Assembly (NCBI GenBank): GCA_004794785.1
Contig: SJOL01006485.1
Span: 729,627 to 793,626 of the forward strand
Reading direction: 5' to 3'
Length of the DNA stretch: 64,000 nt
DNA from: Opisthorchis felineus
Lineage: Eukaryota > Platyhelminthes > Trematoda > Opisthorchiida > Opisthorchiidae
The position numbers and the translations under genes were made by a program. Position 1 is the first letter of the stretch, and every line of letters begins with the position of its first letter. The notes below the pieces were generated by a model, which was given only the letters and a program-made list of their open reading frames with translations, made no database searches and was not told the DNA's origin. This document shows, piece after piece, positions 11,741 through 24,230 of the stretch.

Positions 11741-14700
11741 AAACCCTGAGTGGGTAAATAGGTGGTGGTTTTTATAAGTTTAGGCTTTCACCAGGCTGTA
11801 TAGGTAGCTTTCTCATTCAGCATTAAACGGACCACAGCTGGGACTACTTGCAGAATATAGCATCTTATATTGAAGTTGTGTTTCAAGACATGGACGAAAT
11901 TTTGCCATACCTTTCTTATTTTAAGCCTCAATTTTCATAAGAAATCTCGATAACACGCCGGAGATGACTGTCTCAACAGAAGTCTAAGGGGAATTAGACA
12001 GTGAGGAGTCTTTCTTATGCAATACCTTCTAGATTTAACGATGAGAACTGAATACATTATGGGCTAACTTAAAGTCAGGAGTCTTCTTTAGACGACTATT
12101 GAGGTAATTTAGCACTTGATCTAGTCATCGTACGGTAAATATCAGGATTTCATGACATCCACATATGATCGGTTTCGTGAACAATCGGAAAAGCGAGTGT
12201 GTTGCGAAGGGCTCGATTACTAATCGCCTGCAATTCCGTGGTTCCTTTCAGTAAGCCACCAATAGCTCCTGACTTACTGGTCCAGTTTAATCCTCACGAA
12301 TGAGTACAGTCCTACAGCAAGTACCTGTGTTAGGCTTTCTGATATTTTGTACGTATCATCAGGATGAGGACCTGATCAGGCCAGACTCGACCAATCGGTT
12401 GCTGCCTGCCGGAGGCTTCTTGCTCATAGAAAGCAGCAGTCTGTGAGTAACTCTTCCAGTGACACTAGAATGTATATAACACAGTGTTTGCAATCCTCAT
12501 ATGATATTTGCACTTCCTGAAAATCGGTAGTAGATGAGGCATTCGAATGCTCTGTTCTGTTGTGTTAATTACTACCGGAAGACTAAGTGTTATTGAAACC
12601 GACGTCCTTTTCCACCTAGAAATCCTTGGACCTTCCAGGTTAAACAGTAAGCTAAGCATACTCTTGTGCTGTTGACGGTTTCGTGGACGACAATAGAGAA
12701 CTTTCGGTATGGCCTCTGTGGTGTGGCTTTCTATTGGTCATTCATTCTGATACCGACTGCTGGAACTCTCTAGGCGTGCCCCGTTTTCAAGTACACCTGT
12801 AGGTTTCCGTGGGAGACATTATTGCGGTTCATCCTTCAGCCGTCTTCGTCACTGCCAAGACTGTCAACTTAGAGCTTAGAATAAACTAATGCCACTGTCC
12901 AGACGGTTGTCATCAGATAACAGTTTCAACACCGCCGTATCACCTAGGTGGATTATCACTACCAATTAGGCGATACAACTTGCTAATGGAGTTAACAAAG
13001 CTTCGTCATGGAAACTATATGACCTTGGGGACGTGAATTTCATTCAATTGGTTCGGAATGGCACCATCACCTGCTTTGTCTGATCGACCATTTAGGCTCC
13101 CAAGCGGCCGCAGTGGAGTGCGTTTGTGAGATACGGCCTCAACTCCGCCACTGCTCTAAATATCACATGGGCTTTGGTTTACTTGGCAATAAAGCTGTGG
13201 TATGCACTACTTTCATGTTGCATGCCACACTAGACTGTAGCTACTGCAGCCATACACGCATAGTCAGTCATGCTCGCTACTGGCGTACTTACTAGGGACC
13301 ATGTGGCAGCAGTTGATGTTTGGGGTTAGAGAGTGAATCGAATCAGAATCACCTCAGCAACAACCAGTTGTCAAAGATGCTTTCAAAGCCCTGATGACTT
13401 TTGGATATAAAGCAAACTCTCTCAAATGCGGACCTTTAGGATCGAAGAAAATTGTTTGATTCCCCAAGTATCCTGTCGTCGGAAGTACCAAGATTTCTGT
13501 GCCCCTGTGAACCCACCAAGGTAGGTCTTCTTTTCCCACACTGACTCTTGCTTTTTCCAACTGGATTTTGATTACCGCCGTGAGTTCCATCACATCCTCA
13601 TAAAAAACATCCAAGTAAAACTCTGCAACAAAAGAGTTTTAGTGCTTCCAGTTTTCTTGCCCTGTGAATGCAGCATCTTCTTGTTACAAGAAGGTTCCAT
13701 CTGAAGATTTTAAACACTAAGATCTTCCACAATATGACTTCGACTTTCTCCCAACTATTCCGGCAGGAAATATATTGTATGGACCGAATGGCACTCACTC
13801 AAAGCCAGCCACCGTACGAGCAGTTGAAAGTTCTATCCGTAACTTCAACTTATTCCACTTGCTGGCTACATCGAAATGGACCGAGTTATACCATTCCACC
13901 ATGGAACAATCAATCAATCTATGGATAAACACAGATTACATCTTTAGTTCAGTCTGTTTCACGGCAATGGGTTGATGGTAGCAGCCACTTAAAATCAGAG
14001 GTTTTGCATCCCAGCAAAGTGGGATAAATAAAGAAAAAATGCAGATGAACAGCTTGTCAGCTGTTTTAAGATATAAGCTTAAAACCAAGGGAATAGAGAC
14101 TCAAGTGTCCTGTAAAAGATCGTTGGTGTATTAAGTTCCCCATCTAAAATCTGGGAGAGATCTGTTGTTGACCTAGCTAACTTGTATACGAATATAAGCA
14201 ATCTTTTGTGACCAAACAGCTATCGCCGGATATTGATCGTGACTATTTCCAGAGCTGGCATATAACCCTATGGTGGATAGAAAAGGAAATCTTATTGGTA
14301 TTATTCAATTCTAGCTTCATGTTGCGCCTTACTCCTCAGTAAGTAATATCTAGAGGCGAGAAACAGTCATGGTGTCCGCTGTCTTTCAACTAAAATACGG
14401 TTTACGGGGAAGCGGTCACAGTAAATTAAATGCTCAACAGTCAAGCAAAAAATAACAATCAACTATCGAGGTAACCATCATATATATAGTAGGTGTCTGC
14501 GGGGTTTGTAAAATTCGCGTTCAGATCACTCTCGCTTTTAAGCATTCGTTCTCCTGTCCTGGAGCAATTATTCTACTGAGTCCACACTAAAGGGGGAAGC
14601 ACTGGACCAAAGTTTCTCTCATACTGGAGCTCATCAGAAGTGCAGCTCTCCTCGGTTGAGAACTGTCCGAAAGAGGGTTATATGAATGTGAATTCTACAG

Positions 14701-15289
14701 TTCCCACAACCACCCACAACTAATCAAAAATGGTCCAGCATGTTTCAGGTGTTCGTGACGTTACCTGACTTGGAAGCCCTAACAGGAGAGCCAGCTGATC
14801 GACAAAACCAGGACACTTACTGGGTCGTCGTTCGAGTCATCAGTCAAATCAATCATGTCGCTCAAGCCTGAACACAATCGCCTGTTCGGATGTGAAGATT
14901 CAGATGCATCCAGCGTGCACTGGTGGAGTAGTGGTGACACGCCCTCCTCGCATGGCAGATGCCCGGAGCTCAAACCGCGGCATGGTCAAGGATATGCACT
15001 GCTGATAAGCAGAGCAAAACTGGAGTCCAGTGCTTCCCCCTTTTGGTTTGAACTCACGAGAATAATTGCGCCAGTGCAGGAGGAGGACTGTTCAAACGAG
15101 AGTGTTGTTGACGATAATCTGGCCTCTATACATGGGATTATTTTGAAGGTGGCGTGGACAGCGGTGTGATTAAAACATTCCAGAACAGACTAGGGTTAAT
15201 TGAGATTTTGCCCCATGAGTGAAATCACTTTGTGCCAAAAAGCCAAAGGCTGTCTCATCCTTATAGTGAATCATCACTGGTATACAGCT
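11741..15289. other. No recognisable feature
   Basis: Several frames of 60-100 codons occur (for example minus 13354-13614, plus 14855-15167), but none shows a known motif, and opposing frames overlap them. I see no repeat shared with the rest of the window. Confidence 0.45.
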
Positions 15290-15420
15290 CTCGAACGTCC
15301 TTGGAATCTTGGACGCGCGAATTCAACACTTAGCTCTCGGTCACGAGCTGCTGAGCAGCAGTGTGATTAACTCGGACTTAGACGTAGTACATCGTTACCC
15401 TCCAGTCATGGGATTCACGC
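15290..15420 (-). repeat. tRNA-derived SINE copy
   Basis: Read on the minus strand, it has 'gagttaatcacactgctgc..agcagctcgtgaccgag' leading into an A-box-like 'TGACCGAGAGCTAAGTG'. The same order of blocks occurs in the copies at 18.1 kb (plus) and 44.9 kb (minus), so it is a dispersed family. The B-box end is eroded. Confidence 0.5.
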
Positions 15421-18039
15421 AACGTGGTCACGTGTAGAGTGTCTCCTCGGGTGACAACTTTGCTGGAAGACTCGCACAGCCTGTGAATTATTTCCCCCTT
15501 TGAGTTACTAAAAATTTGTTGATAGTATGAGAAGATTCAGAAATCTCAATCGAGAAGCACTGTTATTGGGCTTGGCGAAATGGAAGTAAACAGGTGCGTT
15601 TAATTGCTATGGACCACTGAGCACTACAGGCGAAAGCTGGTAAATCATTCGAAAGGCAACATTTCCGGGTTTGTGAGGAAAGTATGGACACCTACCTTTC
15701 CACTCTTGGGGGATGGGGGAGAGTTGTTGGAGAACACGTCGAGAAGGCGAGAGGGATTATGTAGACAGGACAAATGTAGGGACATATGATCAGAATCTGA
15801 TCTGAGGGTTCTGTAAGGGTGGGGAACTACACTGGAAACAGTGTGGCCAGTGATGAAAGAGATCTGGGTTTGTTGGATTTGGACGGGTTTCCGAACGGGC
15901 GTAGCAAAAGTCACAAACTGCTACTGGTGAAATGATATTTTGATTCTCCTGGTCGGCGGTGGTCAAAGAAGGAATCCATCCTCTTTAGCTGACGACGAAC
16001 TCACCAGAACAACAGAAATTAGAATTGAAGAGTGATTTCATAACTTTCGTGGAAGTAAAACATGCAAGTTATATAAATAAACAATAAAAACAATGTTGAG
16101 TAGGTACAAATTGGTTGCTTTCTGCAAGTCACCTGATGAATGCAAAGGTAATCAAATCGTTTCCTCCAACCGTTTTTCTGCACATAGTCTGGTCTGGTTC
16201 GATTTGATTAGCAACGCTTCGCTTCGGGTTTGTGTTGTGTAGAAGAATACTGGAGGAGCTGACCGGGCGGATCCGATGGCTAGTATTTAACAGACATCTG
16301 GCTACTGACGGTGCAGGACTACTGTTTGAAATTTTATCCGACGGTTTTCCTGATAGAATTTGCATTACACACACTTGGAACACACTTTGGAACGGGTTCT
16401 CCCGCATGTTTCCCTAGGTATCTGTCTGTCCTGCTGATATAAGCTTCTTCGCAGCAACGGGAGAACTCGTAGACTACATGAGAGGCGGATAGACTAGACA
16501 GCCTAGGCACAACCGCCAGAGGATGTAGGCTAAAGGGATGGAATGCACGAAGTTATAAATACTTTCGATTAATTTGTTGAAAAAATGGTTATTCTTAGCA
16601 TTCAGTTTGTACATTTTGTGTGACACTGGATCAGTAACTACCTGTAGGGTGAAAGGATCCAATTAATAGTAATCGATTTTCCCTCATCCTGTAAACTATC
16701 CATTCGGACGACTCTCCCAAACACCGTTGCTCTAGCGTGGCAGACTTATATCGGTTGGTGCTACGCTTCATGGATTACTCTCCAACCAACTGCACCCCCT
16801 CCTCGTATGAATCTTCCAGTTTCCCCTACTCCCATTCACAGCTTAATTTGTTGTAATTACGACTATCCAGGAACGCTCATCAAGAAGGCCTCTTTGAAGC
16901 ACAAAGTACTGGAAAGCAAGTACATCAGCAAATTTCTATTGCCTGTATAGTATGCGTTATTAATTTATCTACTTGCAGTTGATATGACGATGGTACACGT
17001 GATATGCACATTAGAAAAAAAGTATTTCATTAACAAGCGATATTCATTGCTACTTTCACTATGTGGTCATAGCTGTAGTGTAAGTCCCCACAAAAAGAGT
17101 GGAATAAGCTTATCAACAGTTTTCAGGTGATTTTGCTGCTAACACAAATTTTATTAATTGTAGCAGTTTCTTTAACCAAAGAGTTACTTGAAGTGTGTGC
17201 TAACACACCGTTTACTCCCACGGAGCAACGCAATGGACTGGGAAATAAATAAAGAACTTTTCTTTATCACCCCTTTCCAACAGCCCTCTCCGATCCCTCG
17301 TTTTCAACTTTCCAGTCAGAATTTATCTTATCCAGCGATAACTAAAAGCAACTTGGCAGTGTCGAAATATTGGTGGCAAGGGTAGGTTTATTGGTTTTTG
17401 GTCGGGTGGCTGTTGATCTGTTCAAGTTTGGCAATTAGCTTGCTCCCACTTGATCGCACACTGAGCATGTCTCCTCTTTTGGTAACGAAACTTTTGCAAG
17501 TTAATCGCCAGGCTCGACAGACACAGTAGCCACCACAAACAGCTTTCTTGTCGTGATATGCGACCTATCGCCAGAGTGTGTTACTCTGAATGGCCTGCTT
17601 AATTTGTGTGACTTCAGAAGAGGCACTAAATTTTCGGAGGTCCGTCCGCATAACCCCATTTCCTGATGAAGGTGCCAGCAGGTTTCATCTACCTGCTTGT
17701 GACCCCAGTCTCCCTAAGTCCGTTTGGAAGATTGTACTGAAAAAAACGATAACAAATTTGATAATCCCCGATCCTCTGAATAACCTACTTTAGAGTGACG
17801 TTTCGGCCCGATGCGTCAAGTTGATTGAATCTGAAGTTTGTGGTAGTGCTATTATGGCAAGATTGCCATTCTCGGACTAGATAAGTGCCTTTGGTTGCCT
17901 TGGCAGTGGATTTTTACTCGCTTACTGTTGATGGTTTTGACAATCTTGTATGGTTCACTTCCCTCTCGAAGTTTTTGGTCAATGATCTCCATCTGAGAAG
18001 TGGTTACTCGAAGAGCCAGTTAATAATTGTGATGTGGAT
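15421..18039. other. No gene recognised
   Basis: At 17797-17804 the minus strand contains GAAACGTC, the string typical of the 3' core of minimal hammerheads, but the CTGATGA half is not preserved. No coding region is supported. Confidence 0.45.
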
Positions 18040-18220
18040 GCCGTGATTGAAGGATGAGTGGCGCTATGTCATGTCCAAGCGAGAGCTGCTGTGCAGCCGC
18101 TCGTGACCGAACGGTTATGTGTTCAAACTACTAGTCAGGGGGTCGCCGATTCAAGACTTCCTGGAGTTTCGTCAGATGCGCACTTCTGATGATTCCCAAT
18201 AAGGACAGAATAACCGTACA
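18040..18220 (+). repeat. tRNA-derived SINE copy
   Basis: The plus strand has the head 'gaaggatgagtggcgct', then 'gagctgctgtgcagccgctcg', an A-box-like TGACCGAACGGT at 18104-18115 and a B-box-like CGATTCAAGAC at 18147-18157. The A-to-B spacing is like that of a tRNA gene. Acceptor-stem pairing is absent, which points to a SINE and not a functional tRNA. Confidence 0.6.
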
Positions 18221-20584
18221 GTGTTTCTTTTCTTTCAGCAAAGACTGGTTTCACTGACAGGACTAAATTTTTATCAAAAATTTGTGTAAGGTTTGCAACT
18301 TATGTAAAAGAGGACTTACAACCTCCGAACAAACATAATCTGATTGAAGGCACAAAGTGAACATGAAAAATATGCCTGACTGTTTGGAGCTTATCGTTCC
18401 CGAGAAATCTGTTATAGACACACGACCAACGTCACCTTAACGCGAACTTCATCCCGTTTCTGTAACATTTACGTTCATTCCAAGGTCTGACGCCTACAGT
18501 GCCTCTCATACAGTAAAAGATTCCCAATTGGGTGCTAGTCAGGTAGACTGACTACTTCACCCATTGTCTGACGAGGAGAACTTCATTTTTCTGAATTTTG
18601 CATGACAGCTGCGATGAATGTTGGGAAGGAAGCAGAATGATGCACTTTTTTACGCTTATTAGCGCAAAATTAACTATTTTTATCCATTTTCCGTAAAACG
18701 TGAGCCAGTGTCTCAGAAAAAGCATCTCACGTTAGGCAATTGCCAATAACCCATCCTCAAATGACGGCTGAAATCTTTCGTATAACTTCAGCCTCAGCCT
18801 GAAACTGGTTAAGTAATAGGTACACAAACAAAGCTATCTTGTCAGGCGATCCGCCAGGCTATGCAGATGACATCAGTAGCCAGATGTAATTATGTAAGGC
18901 ACATGGCGAACCAAATGGCAGCAGTCCTGTATTTCGCTTGCATGCCTGAACCGATTCTCCCACGCAATCGAATAAGAACGGTGTGATGAATGGCGTGTTC
19001 ACCACCGAGGCCTCGGTCATACCACCACAGCCTAAATTCAACAGTGGTCCCGTCATTCTGTGCACGAGAATAGCTTGTGTGAAGTTTAGCATTAAAGGCC
19101 ACATTAATCAACACAGTGCCAACCAAGAGAAAATCGAGTTCAAACTGATAGTCGCGAAAGGGTGTTTTTCGTAACTCCTTACCAACAACAGACTACACAC
19201 GATTCTGCCAGCAATGGGAAAATAAACCCATCAAAATCATGCTAGTTTCTGTAGTGTACGGCGATTCAAAATCCATTTTTAGTCAGGACTGACATAAAGA
19301 TTATTCTGATGGATGTAAGAAAGTGTGCGTAAACTTTTTGGAAGTTGCAAAGTGGGGCGGACCAACAGAACACGTCAGCTGATAGACTAGCCATAGAAGG
19401 ATGAGTTGCGTCAAATGACGCAAAACGGATAAGCAGTATTTTTTTTCGCAATCTAACCTTCTTTGCTAGACCTTTTGCGATAAAGGTTATTTTGCTTAAG
19501 CTACTTCGAATATATCATCATATCTCGAAAACGCTACACACGCCGTCACAAAACCCATTGTTTTTGTCCCTGAGAAAGGGCTTAAAATTGATCTATTTTC
19601 AAAGCACATTAGCTGAGTTGAAAACGCAGACGATGCGATAGTCGAGTAATGGTAGATCAGTGCCCAGTTCCGTTAGATGAACTACACCACTGTATCTGTG
19701 AGACAATGATAGTTAAATGTCATATTTTTGGTCTCCTCGACTTTCAAAATTCTCGCCAGCCTTCAATTGTTACAAATGTTAGAGAAGCATTTTTCGACTC
19801 AACTAGAATTTATGAACTCTATGTGTCGTGTTCTGAGCTCACTGAAAGCTCGAACATTTGAGAACTCACTGCTTGATCGACGAAGTAATATTCACGGTGG
19901 AATTACAATGCTCACCACCGTTGCCATGTCCTTAACCACCTGTTCTCTCATCTCATCGCATCAGAAAACAAGTTCAATAACTGAAAGCGCTGTTCGCGAT
20001 GTATCTTTCCATTCGACACTGAAGAACCAATTCAGACAATATTCCAGATAATTTTTAACTTAGCCGTTCCGACGGCTCGGATTCCCATAAGGTGCCAAAT
20101 AAAATTACAGAAGGTGGATGTGACCAGTTGCGTTAGTCAAGCCAAATCAAATTGTACAGCTTTTTCACACAGTTCTTTTGAAACTGATAACCCCTTGATA
20201 TACAGCAGCGCAGCCTTGCCCGTTTTTTTCTGATGACTTGTCCTATGGGAGTCAGTGTGGCGTCATAATATAAAGGGTGGTTTGGCCAGGTGTACATAGT
20301 TGGACTGTTTGTTGTTGCTGAACAGGAAAATGACTGGCAGAGCAGTTGGAAACCTTTTGCCAAAGCCACTCTTTTAGTAGATTTCAAACACTTCCTTGAA
20401 GTTATAAGCCTGCCTGCCTGGAGAGACTTAGATACCTGCTTGAATCGCAGAACACCCATGAGCATGAGCTTGTCAGAGAATCGGTTCTCGACAGACTGTC
20501 CTGAATAAATCACCTGAAATCTCTGCAGATCAAGCAGACACTCAGTTCGCCAAATTTATTGCATCTATCTGTTGACGTTTGTAG
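18221..20584. other. No recognisable feature
   Basis: Short frames on both strands (for example minus 20133-20513) overlap each other and show no domain. No repeat is identified. Confidence 0.45.
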
Positions 20585-20759
20585 CTTTCGAATGGATGCC
20601 TTACCTGCCTCGTTCTAAATGCACACCAAACGCATCTTCCGAGGGGGAGGGGTTGAGAAAGGGATATATTCTTCTCTCTCGACTGCTTTTTTCTGGAATC
20701 TCGCTACCTGTTGGTACCAGCTGTGTGAGAATCATGAGTCCAGAAGTGGTCCCTAAAAG
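20585..20759 (+). CDS. Candidate 5' or internal exon, unknown protein
   Basis: An open plus-strand frame contains an ATG at 20596 and runs to a textbook donor, AAAAG|GTAAGT, at 20759/20760. A possible acceptor (gacgtttgtag) ends at 20584. The peptide begins MPYLPRSKCTP and has no recognisable domain. The opposite strand is also open for 131 codons, so coding status is uncertain. Confidence 0.25.
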
Positions 20760-20761
20760 GT

Positions 20762-23338
20762 AAGTCGCCAAATCGGCCTGGATTCTGACCAATCGTTTAG
20801 CAACGAGAGTCGTTCCAACATGTCGTTCCAACCGAGAACGGTGAGAACACGATTCGCGGGACACGGTGCGTTTTAGAACAAAATTTAGACGGTATAAAAA
20901 GACCGAATTAAAAACCATTTTCGTTGGCTGTCTGTCTAGGTTGGTTGGGCATATGGTACTGCGCCAGAGTAAGTCTAATTTGTAAAACCATAGCATATTT
21001 CATAGCTCAGTTCATCTTACGTGAAAACACCATGGAATCATGGAAATAATCGTTAAATAAGTCTGTACGGATGCATATTCTTAGCCAAAATATGGACGCA
21101 TCGGAGAAGTTTCTCGTTGGTTGTTACCGTTAGATGAAACACTTGTGTGGAAAATGCATTTTTTACAAACCCCAGAGGATGTTTTATCTTGAGGTAGGTG
21201 CCCTAGCCAACACCATGCCAAACTAGTTCATACATGTGCCCTCACCTTGGATGAAAACGTTACTTACTGAAAACCTTCACTATATGAAAACAGCGTCTGG
21301 TTGCCATGCTAGATGCAGAATGTTTTGCAAAAACTGGTCACTATATGCGGCTGGGAGCACTGCAAAAGGACAGTGTGCAGGCTGTCTTTGAATCAGATGG
21401 GTTGAATAATTGCACTTATCGTACGGACACCAGCCTTAGCGTGTAAAACCTGTCTTAATAGAAGCACCGGGATTCGTTTTCATTCGTTTTTATATGAGAA
21501 CAATCTCCAGATTCTAGAATATTCGTTGTGAATGCAGCATGCATGAAATGGACTAGATTGTACCTTATATGTGACGTCTAGGTGGGTTGATTCTTCGTGA
21601 AAAAGCAGTGTTAGGATCGGTGTCCTACTGCTCAGCACTTTGATCAACATAGCTAACCATGACCTGGACCAGGATATTCGCATCCTACCGGTGTGTATAG
21701 TATGCTTCCGGATTTACCTAAAAACTGTCCGAAAATTAACCGACGATTCGTGTTCGGTGAAACTGTTTACAGGTGTAAGCATCTCAACAATTTCACCACT
21801 TGACTTAAATGACGCTGAGTGTCGCTGCTGAAAGCTAAAGTCTTGCAACACGTCTGTGGGCGTTTGACGGTGCTAACGTGTATAGTGGAATCCGAAAGAT
21901 GAGGAAACGGAAAGCATGAAGGTGGATGAAATATCATACTTGACGTCCGAGTTTTTGTGTCTCTAGCTAGCTTTAGACCATGTTGGAGCAAAAATATTTC
22001 ATTGTAACTAGGAAAACGCTTTTGCCCAAAAAATCCATTTAGAACACTACTTCTGGTCACATAAAGCGAAAACAGCTCACAAGGCAAACGATTCAGACTC
22101 CCATTCTAATTAAGCTGCTCAAAGGGGTTCCAATTAAGGCGACTAATTAGTAAAAATGGGACAAGTTAACGGTTACCATTAGGTATTTCGGAGAACAGAG
22201 TCCCAAACCTGAATGTCCAATTAATGACAGCTGTAGAAATTTCCGTCACGACTGGCTCCATTACACAGCGCAGGTCGGAGGGAATTAAGCATGGCATTGT
22301 CTCTCAGTCACATGTTTTGCAATCGACAAATTGAACCTATACATAAATGAAGTTAATTTTTTAGCTTTACGATGGCAAGCGGGATTGTTTGGGTGATGGT
22401 CTGTTCTGAGTACCATCGTAACTGCATGCGAACTATCTGATGAGGTAACCATAAGAAATGCTCGTTATATAGAGGACTACATTTACAGGAGGACCCAACC
22501 AGGGAAGCAGCTCCTGTGGTTAGCGATATTTCCCACTGTAACAGTAAGTTGATACAGGAAACTACCGGACAAGACTCTGCGAGTGGGTACATAGGACGCA
22601 CAGATGAATCTACAGGAAAGAAAACTGCAAGTGGTGGTGCAACTGAAGGTGTGAGAGTGTACTGTTTTATCAACGTACTGGGACCACCTTGGCGAACGCA
22701 ACCATGAAGTACTGAATTTGTCGTTGGGGTTCATTCTGTCGACCATAATCTGACTACTGTTCGAATTTCGGAGGCACTTTGGAACATGAGATATGCAAGA
22801 CTCTGGAGACCGACCAAACCTGTCAAAAGTCATGCCGTTCACAAGAAAACGGGTTAGTCGAAAGAACAAAAATATTCCCGGAAGTAATTTTGAAGGCATT
22901 TTTTCAAGAGAAACGGGTTATGCGAGACCGAATAGTGCTTAATTGCCTTTGAACATATAGGAGTTCGTTTCACAAGTTCATCTGCCAAATACCACTTCTC
23001 GTGTGGAAGTGAAACCAGACTACCAGTGATATGCGAATCCCCACGCCATCGCCAGATCAGTCATCCGTCACAATTTGCTTTCGCGAAACGATTATGGCTT
23101 TGAAAAATCAAATCCGATGACGCGAAGCCTTCTCATAACCAAGTTGCGAAACAATACAGCTGACACAAAAGTAAGGATCAGACACCAGCCGGATTGGGAA
23201 AACCTCTAACTAGTAGAAATAGAAGCGTTACCGAGGACTCTACAGCCAGCCGCTTAACGATAGCTCGAGCAAAACCATAAGTGTCCATTTCGGCCAAGTA
23301 AAACGCCATAATGAGACATCTGAGGTCGAAATAACTAG
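20762..23338. other. No recognisable feature
   Basis: Overlapping frames of about 106-138 codons on the minus strand near 22353-22899 show no known motif. I see no repeats shared with the rest of the window. Confidence 0.45.
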
Positions 23339-23632
23339 GACTTTACCTATAAGTCACGCCTGAAGGAGACCTTTGCAGAACGCCTGGGAGATTATTCTGT
23401 AGAGGAAAAGCAGTGTAAGGTAATGCCAAAGATGGAGCGCCGACCTTCAAATCCACCTTACGATAACCGACTTCTTCCACCCAGATATATGGTCTTTGTG
23501 ATCAACGAACTAGCAGATCCTTTGGATAAAATCAGAAAGCTGGAGGAAGTGGCCAGCACTGTCAGACACTCCAGTATAGTCCTTTTGTTATGGTATCTTT
23601 TTTCTATTTTTGTTAGTGGCGTTACGGGCTAG
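23339..23632 (+). CDS. Unidentified coding-like frame
   Basis: From just after a TAG at 23336 the frame stays open for 97 codons. It reads 'DFTYKSRLKETFAERLGDY' and then 'MVFVINELADPLDKIRKLEE', with charged, helix-like composition, before ending in a hydrophobic stretch (IVLLLWYLFSIFV). It could be an exon or a decayed transposon piece. I do not recognise the family. Confidence 0.25.
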   Translation, partial: DFTYKSRLKETFAERLGDYSVEEKQCKVMPKMERRPSNPPYDNRLLPPRYMVFVINELADPLDKIRKLEEVASTVRHSSIVLLLWYLFSIFVSGVTG

Positions 23633-23989
23633 CAATGATGTTGTTGTTCAGCTTTGTCAGCCTTCTGCACCTCAGATAGATTACGCAGTGTCATTTGGAA
23701 AATCAACCGTCACATTGAGAAACCATTTCTAGTTGCTAAACTAGATATTGAATTTCCCGGGAGGAGACATATGAGGAACATTGCCCCGCGCCATTTATTC
23801 ATCAATCACTAATTTTAAGAGGTTATTTTGCTAACAGTGCCACTACGCTAATCCGCGACACCAATGTTCTTGTAGACTTGAATTGATAAAAATCAAGGGC
23901 GAAGTGCGGTGAAACGAGGCACACAGTTACAACACAAGATGAAAGTATACATCTAGAGATTGGGGGGATTAAGCCGCCACAACTCGATG
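23633..23989. other. No recognisable feature
   Basis: Nothing supported is visible in this short interval. Confidence 0.45.
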
Positions 23990-24230
23990 GTAATTTCAAC
24001 CTCACTAATTCAGACCTTTGCCGGTCGGCTTCTTTGTGATGGACCGACGTATGAACAAGAAACATGAATATGTGTTTAGCCATCATAAGCGAAGCGGTGC
24101 ACACTCCGACCTTTCTAGGCGAAATCGGAATCACCTGAGCTCGTGTTCGAAACAAGAAGCAATGGACTTTCTATGAATGCAAATTTGACCATTCAACCCG
24201 ATAAGCTACCATGGCACTGCGACCGAGCGT
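23990..24230 (-). repeat. tRNA-derived SINE-like copy
   Basis: On the minus strand 'ggTAGCTTATCGGGttga' resembles a Pol III A box (TAGCTCAGTTGG), and GTTTCGAACAC about 50 bases on resembles a B box (GGTTCGAATCC). A non-tRNA body follows ('gatttcgcctagaaaggtcgg'). I infer a SINE. The boundaries are approximate. Confidence 0.4.

Noticed and set aside
20133..20513. 126-codon minus frame
   Set aside because: The opposite strand is open across the same region, there are no motifs, and composition is not coding-like.
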